This document shows positions 1-8,756 of a stretch of DNA of 35,479 nt, piece by piece. The notes under the pieces are model-generated. The model did no database searches. It had not been told where the DNA came from and saw nothing but the letters and a program-made list of their open reading frames with translations. Source of the DNA: an uncultured Pelagibacteraceae bacterium (GTDB lineage Bacteria; Pseudomonadota; Alphaproteobacteria; Pelagibacterales; Pelagibacteraceae); contig CACBEJ010000008.1 in the NCBI GenBank assembly GCA_902538255.1, positions 1 to 35,479 on the forward strand, given 5' to 3'. The translations under genes were made by a program, and so were the position numbers. Position 1 is the first letter of the stretch. Every line of letters begins with the position of its first letter.

Positions 1-1224
1 TACACCATAGAAATCTGGATATCTTATTTCAGGGCACGCAATTTTAACATGGACTTCTTTTGCACCAGCTTCGTAAAGCATTTTAACTATTTTATATGAG
101 GTGGTTCCTCTTACAAGAGAGTCATCAATTAGAATGATTTTTTTATTTTTAATTGTAGTTTGATTAGCATTTAATTTTAATTTAACACCCAAACTTCTAA
201 TTTTCTGGCTTGGTTCAATGAAAGTTCTGCCAACATAATGATTTCTAATTAATCCATGTTCAAAGTTCATTTTTAACTCTTGAGCAAAACCCATAGCAGC
301 AGCGTTTCCAGAGTCTGGTACTGGAACCACTATATCAGCATCAGTATCATTTTCCTTTGCAAGTTCTCTACCAATATTTTTTCTATGCTCATATGCTGTT
401 TTGCCTCCAATCAGACTGTCTGGTCTTGAAAAATAAATATATTCAAATACACATGGTCTAACTTTTTTTACAGGGAAGGGCTTAATACTTCTCACCACGT
501 TATTTTCGATTAAAACAATCTCACCATTTTCAACTTCTCTTACAAATTTTGCACCAATTATATCAAACGCACAAGTTTCAGAAGCTAAAACATAACTATT
601 ACCAAGCTTACCGATTACTAGAGGTCTAATTCCATAAGGGTCTCTAACACCAATTAATGAGTTTTGAGTTAACATCACTAATGCATAGCCACCTTGAATT
701 TGAAAAATTGCATCAATTACTTTTTCAATTGTTTTTGGTCTTTTTGATTTAGCAATTAATTGAACAATCGTTTCAGTATCTGAAGTAGTGTAAAATATAG
801 CTCCATCTTCAACTAGTTTATTTCTTAAAGCTATCGAATTAGTAAGATTTCCATTATGCGCAACCCCAATACCACCTGCATTAGTGTCAGCAAAAAAGGG
901 CTGAATGTTTCTTAATATATTATTACCAGTTGTGCTATATCTGTTATGGCCAATTGCATAATTTCCCTTAAGATTATTAAGTATTTTTTCTTTGTTAAAA
1001 TTATCACCAACTAAACCAAATCTTTTTTCAGAATAATATTTTTCTCCATCAAAAGTAACTATTCCACAACCTTCCTGACCTCTGTGTTGTAGAGCATGTA
1101 GTCCAAGTGCTGTTAGAGCTGAAGCATCTTTTGCATTGCTAATACCAAAAACTCCGCATTCTTCCTTAAGTCTTGGATTATAGATCTGTAATTTTTTCTT
1201 TAGAGTCTTGATATGTTTTTTCAT
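1..1224 (-). CDS. purF: Amidophosphoribosyltransferase, 3' end missing
   Basis: First committed step of purine synthesis: transfers glutamine amide nitrogen to PRPP to give phosphoribosylamine. Exactly 408 codons run from the ATG at 1224 to the window edge, where the last residues read PDFYGV; roughly the last 70-80 residues of a normal PurF lie outside. A short propeptide precedes the nucleophile in EECGVFG (Cys23), so the enzyme is of the Bacillus type that needs propeptide cleavage. The glutaminase domain shows HRGQEGCG and GHNRYST, and the PRPP loop reads IILIDDSLVRGTT. The codon before FYG is Asp, where B. subtilis PurF has an iron-sulphur ligand Cys. The start lies inside cvpA, a 47-bp overlap; no other good start lies between it and Cys23. 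cvpA-purF adjacency is classical. Confidence 0.95.
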   Translation of the reverse strand, partial: MKKHIKTLKKKLQIYNPRLKEECGVFGISNAKDASALTALGLHALQHRGQEGCGIVTFDGEKYYSEKRFGLVGDNFNKEKILNNLKGNYAIGHNRYSTTGNNILRNIQPFFADTNAGGIGVAHNGNLTNSIALRNKLVEDGAIFYTTSDTETIVQLIAKSKRPKTIEKVIDAIFQIQGGYALVMLTQNSLIGVRDPYGIRPLVIGKLGNSYVLASETCAFDIIGAKFVREVENGEIVLIENNVVRSIKPFPVKKVRPCVFEYIYFSRPDSLIGGKTAYEHRKNIGRELAKENDTDADIVVPVPDSGNAAAMGFAQELKMNFEHGLIRNHYVGRTFIEPSQKIRSLGVKLKLNANQTTIKNKKIILIDDSLVRGTTSYKIVKMLYEAGAKEVHVKIACPEIRYPDFYGV

Positions 1225-1723
1225 TAGGAAATTCTTTTATTAGATAACTACTACCTTTTTCCAAATATGGAAAGACGTATGATTTGTCAAAATTTATTGG
1301 CCATTTATCATAATTATAAACGATATGTACACCTGAAAAGATACATACAGAAATAATGTATGCTCTTATAAAACCAAAAAAGAATCCAAATGTCGTATCT
1401 AAGCCACCGATTCCTGTATATCTGACTGCTTTACTGATTCCTTTATTAACTAATAGAACCAAAAAGATAACAACCACAAATATTACTATTCCCAAGCCAA
1501 CATCGAGCACATACTCATTATCAATTATGTCTTTTACATAAGGTTTAATTTTAGGAAACAGAATTAATGTAATTATGTATGCCAACAACCATTTAGCTAT
1601 TGAGAGAATACTTAAAATGAAGCCTTTTTTGTAACAATTTATCAAAGAAAGGATTGTTAAAATTAAATAAATTAAATCAATTATCGATATTGCTTTATAA
1701 AAATCTTTTATGATTTCTAACAT
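1178..1723 (-). CDS. cvpA: CvpA family membrane protein
   Basis: Protein of 181 residues with four hydrophobic segments (about residues 14-30, 38-56, 74-92 and 108-128), matching the colicin V production protein family of inner-membrane proteins. The exact function is unknown; the name comes from an E. coli colicin phenotype. Gly-rich GIGGLDTTFGFFFG before the last membrane segment is typical of the family. The start codon overlaps the upstream exporter stop as TAATG, and the 3' end overlaps purF by 47 bp, so all three are probably translated from one message. Confidence 0.88.
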   Translation of the reverse strand: MLEIIKDFYKAISIIDLIYLILTILSLINCYKKGFILSILSIAKWLLAYIITLILFPKIKPYVKDIIDNEYVLDVGLGIVIFVVVIFLVLLVNKGISKAVRYTGIGGLDTTFGFFFGFIRAYIISVCIFSGVHIVYNYDKWPINFDKSYVFPYLEKGSSYLIKEFPNEKTYQDSKEKITDL

Positions 1724-4119
1724 TAAGATGATTTGCCAAAAGGTTTAATAATTAAGATTAATGCAGGTAGTAGCGTTAATACTGATATCATAGCTAATAA
1801 CATAGCTAGTCCTGTAAACACACCAAAATAAATTGTTGGGATAAACTTTGATAACACCAAAATTGAAAATCCAAAAACAATCGTTATTGAAGTGTTAAGT
1901 ATAGCTACCCCAACAGTTGAATGACAAGTTTTTAATGTTTTGTTGTAATCCTTTATTTTATTAAACTCTTCTTTAAATCTGTAAATATAATGAATACTGT
2001 TATCTACTGCGATACCTATTGTAATTGCTGCTATCGTTATCGTCATCATATCCAAGGGTATTCCTAACAATCCAATTATTCCTAGTATAAAAAAAGCAGC
2101 AATAAAATTTGGAACAACGCCAATTAATGAAAGTTTAATATTTCTAAATAAGATTATGAACATTGAAAATATTCCAATCATGACCAATCCCAATGTTAAA
2201 ATTTGAGATTTAAACAGGCTTTGTAATAGATTATTAAATAATATTAAGACACCTGCAAGCTTGTAATCTTTATCTTCTAAACCAAATTTATCTTTAAGAT
2301 CAAAATTAATTTTGTTAATTAAATCATTTCTTCTTAAATCCTCCTGGGAATCTATAATTCTTAAACTAATTCGAGCCTCATTATTTTCGATAGAAAGATA
2401 AGGATCGATGATTTCAGTTTTAATGCTCTCAGGAATTTTAGAGTAAAGCACTCCCATTTCTAAAGTACCTAAAGGCTTATTATTATTTAATTGAGTAGCT
2501 ACTTCAATTATTGATGAAAAAGAGAGAACTTTACCAATTTCTGGTAAGCTATCTAAGTAATTATGAACAGATGTAATTAGATCAATTTTATCTTTAGTAA
2601 ACCAGTATTTTTCATCATTGGTATCTTCTTCATCACCCCAATCCTCAAATTCATCATCTTCTTCAGATTTTTTCACTTTTTCTTTCTCAGGAAATTTTAT
2701 AATAACCTCTAAAGGAGTGGTTCCACCTAACTCCTCATCTATAAGCTTCATTCCCTTATAAATTTCTGTATTCTTATCAAAGTAATTTATAAAACTATTT
2801 TCAACCTCAAGCTTACTAATTCCAATAATACTGAATATTACAACTATTCCAGTAACTAAGAAGATAGAGTTTTTACTATTTATAGAAATTAAACCGAGTA
2901 AATTTGTGATCTTAGATTTCTGTTCTTTTTTCACTGAAATATTATTCGTAGGCGCAAAGTTTAAAAGGGTAGGTAGCAAAGTAAATGTAATGATAAATGA
3001 TGTAATTAAACCAAAAGTCATCATCCAGCCAAAATCAATAATAGGTTTTATTTCACTAAAAATTAAAGACAAGAACGCAAAAATTGTTGTTAGAACAGTA
3101 TAAAGGATTGGCCAGAACATTTTTGAAGTTGTTAAAGAAATAATTTCAAAATTCTTTTTTGATGGAAAATCTTTTTTAAGCTGAAGAAACCTAGTACTCA
3201 TATGAATATTCATTGCCATTGTTAAAATCAACATAAGCGCAATAAAATTTGATGAGATGACTGTAACTTTCCATCCTAGTAATCCAAGTAATCCCATCAT
3301 TATTACCACAGAAAAAAGACAACTACTTATAGGTACTATTATCCAAAGAAGGTTTCTAAAAACAAACCATAAAGTAGCAATTATAAATAATAGAACTCCC
3401 AAACCAAAAACTATTATATCGCTTTTGATAAAAGTCATCATATCATCAGCAATCATTGGTATTCCTCCTAGATAAATCTTTCCAACATCACCATAACTTT
3501 GAATTACTTGTCTAATTTCTAAAATATTCTGATGGTTTTGTTTTTTGATTTGATCTTTAATTAGTTCAATCTCTTCTTTTGATTTATTTTCTATATTTTC
3601 TAATTTTTTAGACTTTTTAATGTTAACAATAATTCCACTAGTTTTACCATCCTCGCTAATGACAAAATTTCGAAAAACAGGACTATTTAAAATTTCTTTA
3701 AAACCTCGATCTCTATCAACATCTTCATCTTTTAAGGTTTTAAAGCTTTCCAGTCTCTCCTGAAGAGGAGCTTCTGAATTATTTAAAAGTGGAATGTCTA
3801 ATAATGTAATCACACTATGTACCCAATTGAGGCTCTGAATTTTATATTTTAAACTTAATAAATTATTAATTGATGAGTCAGTTGCCATTCCCTCATTTGG
3901 TGTATAGGTAAGAATTAAAAATTCTTTAGATCCATATCTTTCAGAGACTTCCTTTAAATATGCTAAATCTGGGTCACCCTCTATTAACAAGGTTTCTGAT
4001 GAAGCATCTAACCTGAAATTTTTTGAATAGTAGCCAAAACTTAAAATAGCAATAATTAACAACACAAATATTGCTTTAGGGTTTTTAAGGATAACGTTTT
4101 GATAAAAATGAGCTATCAT
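1723..4119 (-). CDS. RND superfamily (MMPL/SSD-type) exporter
   Basis: Protein of 798 residues with the duplicated RND layout: one membrane helix near residues 14-31, a large periplasmic domain to about 230, a bundle of helices about 232-390, then helix 418-435, a second periplasmic domain to about 635 and a last helical bundle to about 795. The sterol-sensing-like helices and the repeat IAAITIGIAVDNSIHYIYRF resemble predicted exporters of COG1033. Such proteins often move lipids or hopanoids, but the substrate cannot be read from sequence. The second periplasmic domain carries an acidic patch at about 478-504 (EEDDEFEDWGDEED). It lies between dnaB and cvpA, a slot that in many alphaproteobacteria holds alr and radA. 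Family is confident, substrate unknown. Confidence 0.85.
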   Translation of the reverse strand: MIAHFYQNVILKNPKAIFVLLIIAILSFGYYSKNFRLDASSETLLIEGDPDLAYLKEVSERYGSKEFLILTYTPNEGMATDSSINNLLSLKYKIQSLNWVHSVITLLDIPLLNNSEAPLQERLESFKTLKDEDVDRDRGFKEILNSPVFRNFVISEDGKTSGIIVNIKKSKKLENIENKSKEEIELIKDQIKKQNHQNILEIRQVIQSYGDVGKIYLGGIPMIADDMMTFIKSDIIVFGLGVLLFIIATLWFVFRNLLWIIVPISSCLFSVVIMMGLLGLLGWKVTVISSNFIALMLILTMAMNIHMSTRFLQLKKDFPSKKNFEIISLTTSKMFWPILYTVLTTIFAFLSLIFSEIKPIIDFGWMMTFGLITSFIITFTLLPTLLNFAPTNNISVKKEQKSKITNLLGLISINSKNSIFLVTGIVVIFSIIGISKLEVENSFINYFDKNTEIYKGMKLIDEELGGTTPLEVIIKFPEKEKVKKSEEDDEFEDWGDEEDTNDEKYWFTKDKIDLITSVHNYLDSLPEIGKVLSFSSIIEVATQLNNNKPLGTLEMGVLYSKIPESIKTEIIDPYLSIENNEARISLRIIDSQEDLRRNDLINKINFDLKDKFGLEDKDYKLAGVLILFNNLLQSLFKSQILTLGLVMIGIFSMFIILFRNIKLSLIGVVPNFIAAFFILGIIGLLGIPLDMMTITIAAITIGIAVDNSIHYIYRFKEEFNKIKDYNKTLKTCHSTVGVAILNTSITIVFGFSILVLSKFIPTIYFGVFTGLAMLLAMISVLTLLPALILIIKPFGKSS

Positions 4120-4140
4120 TCAAGCTCTTTATATTGGAAT

Positions 4141-5559
4141 TTAACTTAATTGAGTATCCTTAAATTTTGTAAATCTTTCCTCAAATTCAAGAGTTACATT
4201 ACCAATAGGACCATGTCTTTGTTTTCCAATTATAATTTGAGCCAAATGTGCAACCTCATTCATTTTTGCTTGCCATTCAGCATGTTCAACTGTCGCTTCA
4301 CGTGGTTCTTTTCTTTGTAAGTAATATCCTTCTCTATAAACAAACATTACAACATCAGCATCTTGTTCAATAGAACCCGATTCTCTTAAGTCTGCTAATT
4401 GAGGTTTGTGGTCATCTCTTTGTTCTACTTGTCTAGATAGCTGTGAAAGGGCTACTACTGGAACAGAGAGTTCCTTGGCTATTGCTTTAAGTCCTTGAGT
4501 AATTTGTGATATTTCTTGAACTCTTCCATCTTTATTAAATGTGGTTCCTCTCATTAATTGGATGTAATCAACCACAATCATATCAAGACCAAAAAGCCTT
4601 TTAATACGTCTTGCTCTATTACTTAAAGCTGCAATACTTATTGCTGGAGTTTCATCAATATAAAGAGGCAGTTCAGAAATATTTTTTGATGTTTCTAAAA
4701 ACTTGTCAAATTGATCGTCAGATATTCTTCCTCTTCTAATGTCATTAGAACTTATTCTAGCTTGCTCAGAAATAATTCTGGTAGATAACTGTTCTGAAGA
4801 CATTTCAAGTGAAAAGAAAGCTATAGATGATTTCTTACCACTCTCTTGTAGTTTTTGAGCAGCATTAAATGCAATATTTGTTGCTAGTGAGGTTTTACCC
4901 ATTGATGGCCTACCAGCAATAATAATTAAATCTGATTGATGTAAACCACCAAGCTTATCATCTAAATCTCTTAAACCAGTTGGAACACCAACGATTCCCT
5001 CTTCGTTCTTGTAAGCAGCTGAAGCCATTTCAATTGTTTGTTTCATTGCTTCATCAAATTTTACTAAAGAAGAATTGAACGAACCTTTTTCAGCTAAATC
5101 AAATAATAATCTTTCAGAACTTTCGATTATAGATTGCCCATTAGTGTCAAGATCATTTAATTTTGCGCTATCAATAGTTTGTTCAGAAATTTTTATTAAT
5201 TCTCTTCTTACGAACATATCGTAAATTATTTTTGAGTATTCTATTGCTTGCCTAACTGATGTAGAAAATTTTGTAATTTTAACTAAATATTCTGGAACAT
5301 TTATATCATCTTTTTCATCTTCAAAATAATTTTTTAAAGTAATTGGGTTAGCTAACATTCCTTTGAAGATAAGACTTTCAATTGCCTCAAATATTTTTTG
5401 ATGCATTGGATCATAAAAGTTAATACAGGAAATTATTGTATTTATTTCATCAAAAATATCATTGCTTACAAGGATAGATCCTATAACTGCTTGCTCTGCC
5501 TCAATGTTATTTGGTAACTCCTTAAATTGATCTTTGACTATACTTAAATTTTTTTCCAT
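4141..5559 (-). CDS. dnaB: Replicative DNA helicase
   Basis: Hexameric 5'-3' helicase of the replication fork. The 472-residue length is normal. The N-terminal DnaB domain starts at PNNIEAEQAVIGSIL (about residues 16-30); the RecA-like C-terminal domain has Walker A GRPSMGKTS at 216-224, Walker B VVDYIQLM at 329-336, and further on ALSQLSRQVEQR and DLRESGSIEQDAD. No intein is present. It follows rplI after a 68-bp gap, the usual alphaproteobacterial order, and is probably co-transcribed with the ribosomal protein genes. No convincing separate promoter was found in the gap. Confidence 0.98.
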   Translation of the reverse strand: MEKNLSIVKDQFKELPNNIEAEQAVIGSILVSNDIFDEINTIISCINFYDPMHQKIFEAIESLIFKGMLANPITLKNYFEDEKDDINVPEYLVKITKFSTSVRQAIEYSKIIYDMFVRRELIKISEQTIDSAKLNDLDTNGQSIIESSERLLFDLAEKGSFNSSLVKFDEAMKQTIEMASAAYKNEEGIVGVPTGLRDLDDKLGGLHQSDLIIIAGRPSMGKTSLATNIAFNAAQKLQESGKKSSIAFFSLEMSSEQLSTRIISEQARISSNDIRRGRISDDQFDKFLETSKNISELPLYIDETPAISIAALSNRARRIKRLFGLDMIVVDYIQLMRGTTFNKDGRVQEISQITQGLKAIAKELSVPVVALSQLSRQVEQRDDHKPQLADLRESGSIEQDADVVMFVYREGYYLQRKEPREATVEHAEWQAKMNEVAHLAQIIIGKQRHGPIGNVTLEFEERFTKFKDTQLS

Positions 5560-5627
5560 GAGAATAAATTTACATGAAAAATAATTAAATCAAATTGTGT
5601 ATTTTTACTGGGGAAAAGAATGTATAA

Positions 5628-6086
5628 TTATTGAATTGTATCAGCTGAAGAAACATTGATTGTAATTTCAGCATCAACTTCTGAGTGTAAAGAAATTTTA
5701 ACTTTAAATTTTCCTAAAGCTTTTATTTCTTCAACTGGTTGTATCATTGAGGGCTTTATATCAATTTTGTTTTCTTCTTGAATAAGTTTTGAAATTTCAG
5801 TTGGTTTAACTGAACCATATAATTCATTATTTTCTGTACTTAGTTTTTTGACAGAATACTCTTTACCATTAATTTGTTCAGCAAGTTGAGATGCTTCTTT
5901 TTTCTTTTCGTTATCTTTTTTAGATAACTCAGCTTTAATTTTTTCAACTTCTTTTATATTTTCTTTTGATGCATAAAGAGCTTTTTTGTTAGCAATTAGA
6001 AAGTTTCTAGCAAAACCTCTTTTTACATCTATTACTTCACCAATAGATCCAATTCTTTTTACGTTTTCTAATAATATTACCTTCAT
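5628..6086 (-). CDS. rplI: 50S ribosomal protein bL9
   Basis: Large-subunit protein binding 23S rRNA near the L1 stalk. The 152 residues begin with the family hallmark MKVILLENVKRIGSIGEVIDVK and GFARNFLIANKKALYA. A long Lys/Glu-rich connecting helix spans about 45-75, followed by the C-terminal domain. It starts one base after the rpsR stop, so the three ribosomal genes are one translational unit. Confidence 0.98.
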   Translation of the reverse strand: MKVILLENVKRIGSIGEVIDVKRGFARNFLIANKKALYASKENIKEVEKIKAELSKKDNEKKKEASQLAEQINGKEYSVKKLSTENNELYGSVKPTEISKLIQEENKIDIKPSMIQPVEEIKALGKFKVKISLHSEVDAEITINVSSADTIQ

Positions 6087-6087
6087 T

Positions 6088-6360
6088 TTATATTAGCGCT
6101 AAATTTCTAGCTCTTTTAATTGATAGAGATAGCTCTCTTTGTTTTTTTTGAGATACATTCGTAATCCTTGAAGGTAAAATTTTACCATTTTCAGAAACAT
6201 ATTTTTTTAAGAGTTTAATATTTTTATAGTTCACTTCTGGTGCACCTTTCACAGATAATGGACAAGTTTTTTTAAATTTATATTTATTTGGTTGAAATAT
6301 ACTTAATTTAGCAAAATTACTTTGTTTACCTTTTTTATTTCCACTTTGTCTTTTTGGCAT
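6088..6360 (-). CDS. rpsR: 30S ribosomal protein bS18
   Basis: Small-subunit protein that pairs with bS6 on the 30S platform. The 90 residues contain the family core [23 protein letters not shown] as two overlapping pieces ([19 protein letters not shown] and [18 protein letters not shown]) and end in the usual basic [10 protein letters not shown]. The N-terminal extension is Lys-rich. The start codon shares one base with the rpsF stop (TAATG), suggesting coupled translation of the bS6-bS18 pair. Confidence 0.97.
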   Translation of the reverse strand: MPKRQSGNKKGKQSNFAKLSIFQPNKYKFKKTCPLSVKGAPEVNYKNIKLLKKYVSENGKILPSRITNVSQKKQRELSLSIKRARNLALI

Positions 6361-6713
6361 TAGTTTTTAGCACTTTCTTTTTTTTCACTATCCTCTTTAT
6401 TTCCAAAATAGTTCTTCTCTAAATCAAATTTTTTTACTTTAACTGTTAAATATCTTAGTAATTTTTTATCTATAGCTTCATTTTTTTCTAATTCATCAAT
6501 AACATTACCTTTACCCTTTATTTTAAAGTGTATGTAGCTTCCTTTTTTATTTTTTTTAATTAGATAAGATAAGTTTAGTAATCCCCAGTTTTCAGTTTTA
6601 ATAACTTCTCCATCATTTTTTTCAACAATTTTAGAATATTTTTCTGTTAATTGCTTTATTTCACTTGGTGAAGTATCTTGCCTAGCAATAATTGTATGTT
6701 CGTATAAATTCAT
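6360..6713 (-). CDS. rpsF: 30S ribosomal protein bS6
   Basis: Small-subunit protein forming a dimer with bS18. The 117 residues start with [13 protein letters not shown] and contain the [18 protein letters not shown] strand typical of bS6, followed by LLRYLTVKV. The C-terminal tail is charged ([12 protein letters not shown]). It is the first gene of the minus-strand operon rpsF-rpsR-rplI-dnaB-exporter-cvpA-purF; a good promoter lies upstream at 6746-6774. Confidence 0.97.
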   Translation of the reverse strand: MNLYEHTIIARQDTSPSEIKQLTEKYSKIVEKNDGEVIKTENWGLLNLSYLIKKNKKGSYIHFKIKGKGNVIDELEKNEAIDKKLLRYLTVKVKKFDLEKNYFGNKEDSEKKESAKN

Positions 6714-6721
6714 TTAAGTTC

Positions 6722-6750
6722 TTTAATAAAAAGTGAGGATATACTATTAT
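6722..6750 (+). promoter_or_regulatory. Possible fabD operon promoter
   Basis: TTTAAT at 6722-6727 and TATTAT at 6745-6750, separated by 17 bases, precede fabD with a leader of about 43 bases. The -35 is weak. The -10 overlaps the -10 of the opposing rpsF promoter by five bases. No Shine-Dalgarno sequence is visible before fabD. Confidence 0.3.
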
Positions 6751-6774
6751 AAAAGTTCAATTACAATAGTTAAA
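6746..6774 (-). promoter_or_regulatory. Predicted promoter of the rpsF operon
   Basis: On the minus strand a perfect -10 TATAAT (plus-strand 6746-6751) lies 17 bases from a -35 TTTAAC (6769-6774). The expected start of transcription gives a leader of roughly 25-30 bases before the rpsF ATG. Found by eye and not tested. Confidence 0.5.
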
Positions 6775-6799
6775 AAGGCAAAATAATTAGTTTTTTTAT

Positions 6800-7726
6800 A
6801 TGTTTTCAGTAATTTTTCCAGGTCAGGGATCTCAAATAGTGGGTATGGGAAAAGAGCTTTACGATAAATTTAATATAGTAAAAGACCTTTTTAAACAGGC
6901 AGATGACACACTAAATTTTTCTATTTCCAAACTTATTCTAGAAGGGCCAAAAGAAAAGCTAGATTTAACAACCAATACACAGCCAGCAATATATCTAATA
7001 AGTTATTCAATATTTAATCTTGTAAAAGATGAATTTAATTTAGATTTAAATAAAGCAAAGTACTTTGCTGGACATTCGTTAGGTGAATATTCAGCTTTAT
7101 CTTGCGCGGGATATCTAAGTTTTTCAGATACAATAAAAATATTAAGAATTAGAGGGGATGCAATGCAAAACGCTGTACCTAAAGGGCAGGGAGGAATGGT
7201 TGCTGTATTAGGTTCATCAGTTGATTTAATTGAAAAAATTTTGAGAGAAAATAAAGAAAATTTAAAAGCACAAATTGCAAATGATAATTCTGAAGGTCAA
7301 ATTGTATTAAGTGGAAAAACGGAAGATTTGGATAAGTTAATTCAAATTCTAAATGATAATTCAATAAAAAACATCAAGCTTCCTGTAAGCGCCCCCTTTC
7401 ACTGCAATTTAATGAATAATGCTACAAAAATTATGACAGAAGAGTTAAATAAGCTTAGTTTCAAAAATGGTCAAAATAAATTGATTTCAAATGTAACCGC
7501 CAATGAAATCAAAGATTTAGATGAACTAAAAAATCTATTAATTAAGCAAATAGAGAATAGAGTTAGATGGAGAGAAAGTGTAATAAATATGATAAAAAAT
7601 GATGTAGATCATTTTATAGAAATTGGACCTGGGAAAGTTTTGTCAGGTTTGGTAAAAAGAATTAATAGAAACATAAAAATTGATACAATTAATTCTTTAA
7701 GTGATATTGAAGGTCTTAAAATATGA
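6800..7726 (+). CDS. fabD: Malonyl-CoA:ACP transacylase
   Basis: Loads malonate from malonyl-CoA onto acyl carrier protein for fatty-acid synthesis. The 308 residues match the family. FPGQGSQIVGMG is at 6-17, the nucleophile elbow GHSLGEYSAL at 91-100 puts the catalytic serine at 93, and the partner histidine is His201 in SAPFHCNLM. It heads the plus-strand fabD-fabG-acpP-gmk group and overlaps fabG by 4 bp (ATGA). Confidence 0.97.
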   Translation: MFSVIFPGQGSQIVGMGKELYDKFNIVKDLFKQADDTLNFSISKLILEGPKEKLDLTTNTQPAIYLISYSIFNLVKDEFNLDLNKAKYFAGHSLGEYSALSCAGYLSFSDTIKILRIRGDAMQNAVPKGQGGMVAVLGSSVDLIEKILRENKENLKAQIANDNSEGQIVLSGKTEDLDKLIQILNDNSIKNIKLPVSAPFHCNLMNNATKIMTEELNKLSFKNGQNKLISNVTANEIKDLDELKNLLIKQIENRVRWRESVINMIKNDVDHFIEIGPGKVLSGLVKRINRNIKIDTINSLSDIEGLKI

Positions 7727-8460
7727 TAGATTTGAAAGATAAAAATATTATCGTTACAGGTGCCTCAGGTGGAATTGGAAATTCAATAATTGGAAAATTA
7801 AATCAAGCTGGAGCAAATATTTTAGCTTCAGGAACAAGAGTAGAAAAACTTGAGGAACTAAAAGGTAAATATGCAAATATTAAAATATTAAATTTTGATA
7901 TTTTTCAAAGTGATAAAATTGAGAAATTTGTCGAACACGCAACTAAAGAACTTGGCGGCAGTTTAGATTGTATAGTTAATAATGCAGGTATTACTCAAGA
8001 TAATTTGGCAATAAGGATGAGTTTAGAAGAATGGCAAAAGGTAATTGATATTAATTTAACATCAACTTTTTTAATGAGCAAATCTGCAATTAAAAAAATG
8101 CTTAAAAATAAATCTGGCAAGATTGTCAATATTACATCAGTTGTAGGTCATACAGGAAATCTTGGACAGGCTAATTATACTGCATCTAAAGCTGGGATTA
8201 TTGCCATGTCAAAGAGTTTAGCAATAGAATACGCAAAGAAAAATATAAATATAAATTGTATTTCTCCAGGTTTCATTAAAACTGCAATGACTGATAAATT
8301 AGATGATAAATTTAAAGAGGCTATAATATCAAAAATCCCATCAGCAAGACTAGGAGAACCAGATGATATTGCAAATGCTGTCCTTTTTTTATGCTCAAGT
8401 CAATCAAGCTACATAAATGGTGAGACCTTGCATGTTAATGGAGGCATGTATATGGCTTGA
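7723..8460 (+). CDS. fabG: 3-oxoacyl-ACP reductase
   Basis: NADPH-dependent short-chain dehydrogenase reducing 3-oxoacyl-ACP in the elongation cycle. Of its 245 residues, TGASGGIGN (12-20) is the nucleotide-binding loop, NNAG is at 86-89, and the catalytic residues are Ser139, Tyr152 and Lys156 (YTASK). It ends with the typical LHVNGGMYMA. Its position between fabD and acpP supports FabG over other members of the family. Its stop codon is embedded in a consensus -35 hexamer for acpP. Confidence 0.97.
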   Translation: MIDLKDKNIIVTGASGGIGNSIIGKLNQAGANILASGTRVEKLEELKGKYANIKILNFDIFQSDKIEKFVEHATKELGGSLDCIVNNAGITQDNLAIRMSLEEWQKVIDINLTSTFLMSKSAIKKMLKNKSGKIVNITSVVGHTGNLGQANYTASKAGIIAMSKSLAIEYAKKNININCISPGFIKTAMTDKLDDKFKEAIISKIPSARLGEPDDIANAVLFLCSSQSSYINGETLHVNGGMYMA

Positions 8461-8484
8461 CAAAACAAGTTTTTAAACTATTAA
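8457..8484 (+). promoter_or_regulatory. Predicted acpP promoter overlapping the fabG stop
   Basis: A consensus -35 TTGACA (8457-8462) includes the fabG TGA stop codon; a -10 TATTAA (8479-8484) follows after 16 bases. The expected transcript would have a leader of about 18 bases carrying AAAGGA (8498-8503), five bases before the acpP ATG, one of the few good Shine-Dalgarno sequences here. This fits extra transcription of an abundant protein. Confidence 0.5.
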
Positions 8485-8508
8485 GAATTTATAACAAAAA
8501 GGATCAAT

Positions 8509-8748
8509 ATGTCAGAAGATGTTTCAAGCAAAGTAAAAAAAATTGTAGCAGATCACTTAGGTATTGACGAAGCTAAAGTTACAGAGGAGTCTAGTTTTAT
8601 AGATGACTTAGGAGCAGACAGTCTAGACACTGTTGAACTAGTGATGGCTTTTGAGGAAGAATTTGGATCTGAAATTTCAGACAGTGAAGCTGAGAAAATT
8701 CTAACTGTTGGTGATGCAGTTAAATTTATCGAAGGAAAAGCTAACTAG
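8509..8748 (+). CDS. acpP: Acyl carrier protein
   Basis: Small acidic carrier of growing fatty-acyl chains. It is 79 residues long with the phosphopantetheine motif [12 protein letters not shown], attachment serine Ser38. Acidic helix II is intact ([14 protein letters not shown]). It is separated from fabG by 48 bp, the largest same-strand gap in this block, with a predicted promoter and a clear ribosome binding site. The gene after it is gmk rather than fabF, which commonly follows acpP. Confidence 0.98.
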   Translation: MSEDVSSKVKKIVADHLGIDEAKVTEESSFIDDLGADSLDTVELVMAFEEEFGSEISDSEAEKILTVGDAVKFIEGKAN

Positions 8749-8756
8749 AAATTTTA

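Noticed and set aside
2906..3475. Short plus-strand frames opposite the RND exporter
   Set aside because: Shadow frames of conserved transmembrane sequence with no ribosome binding site.
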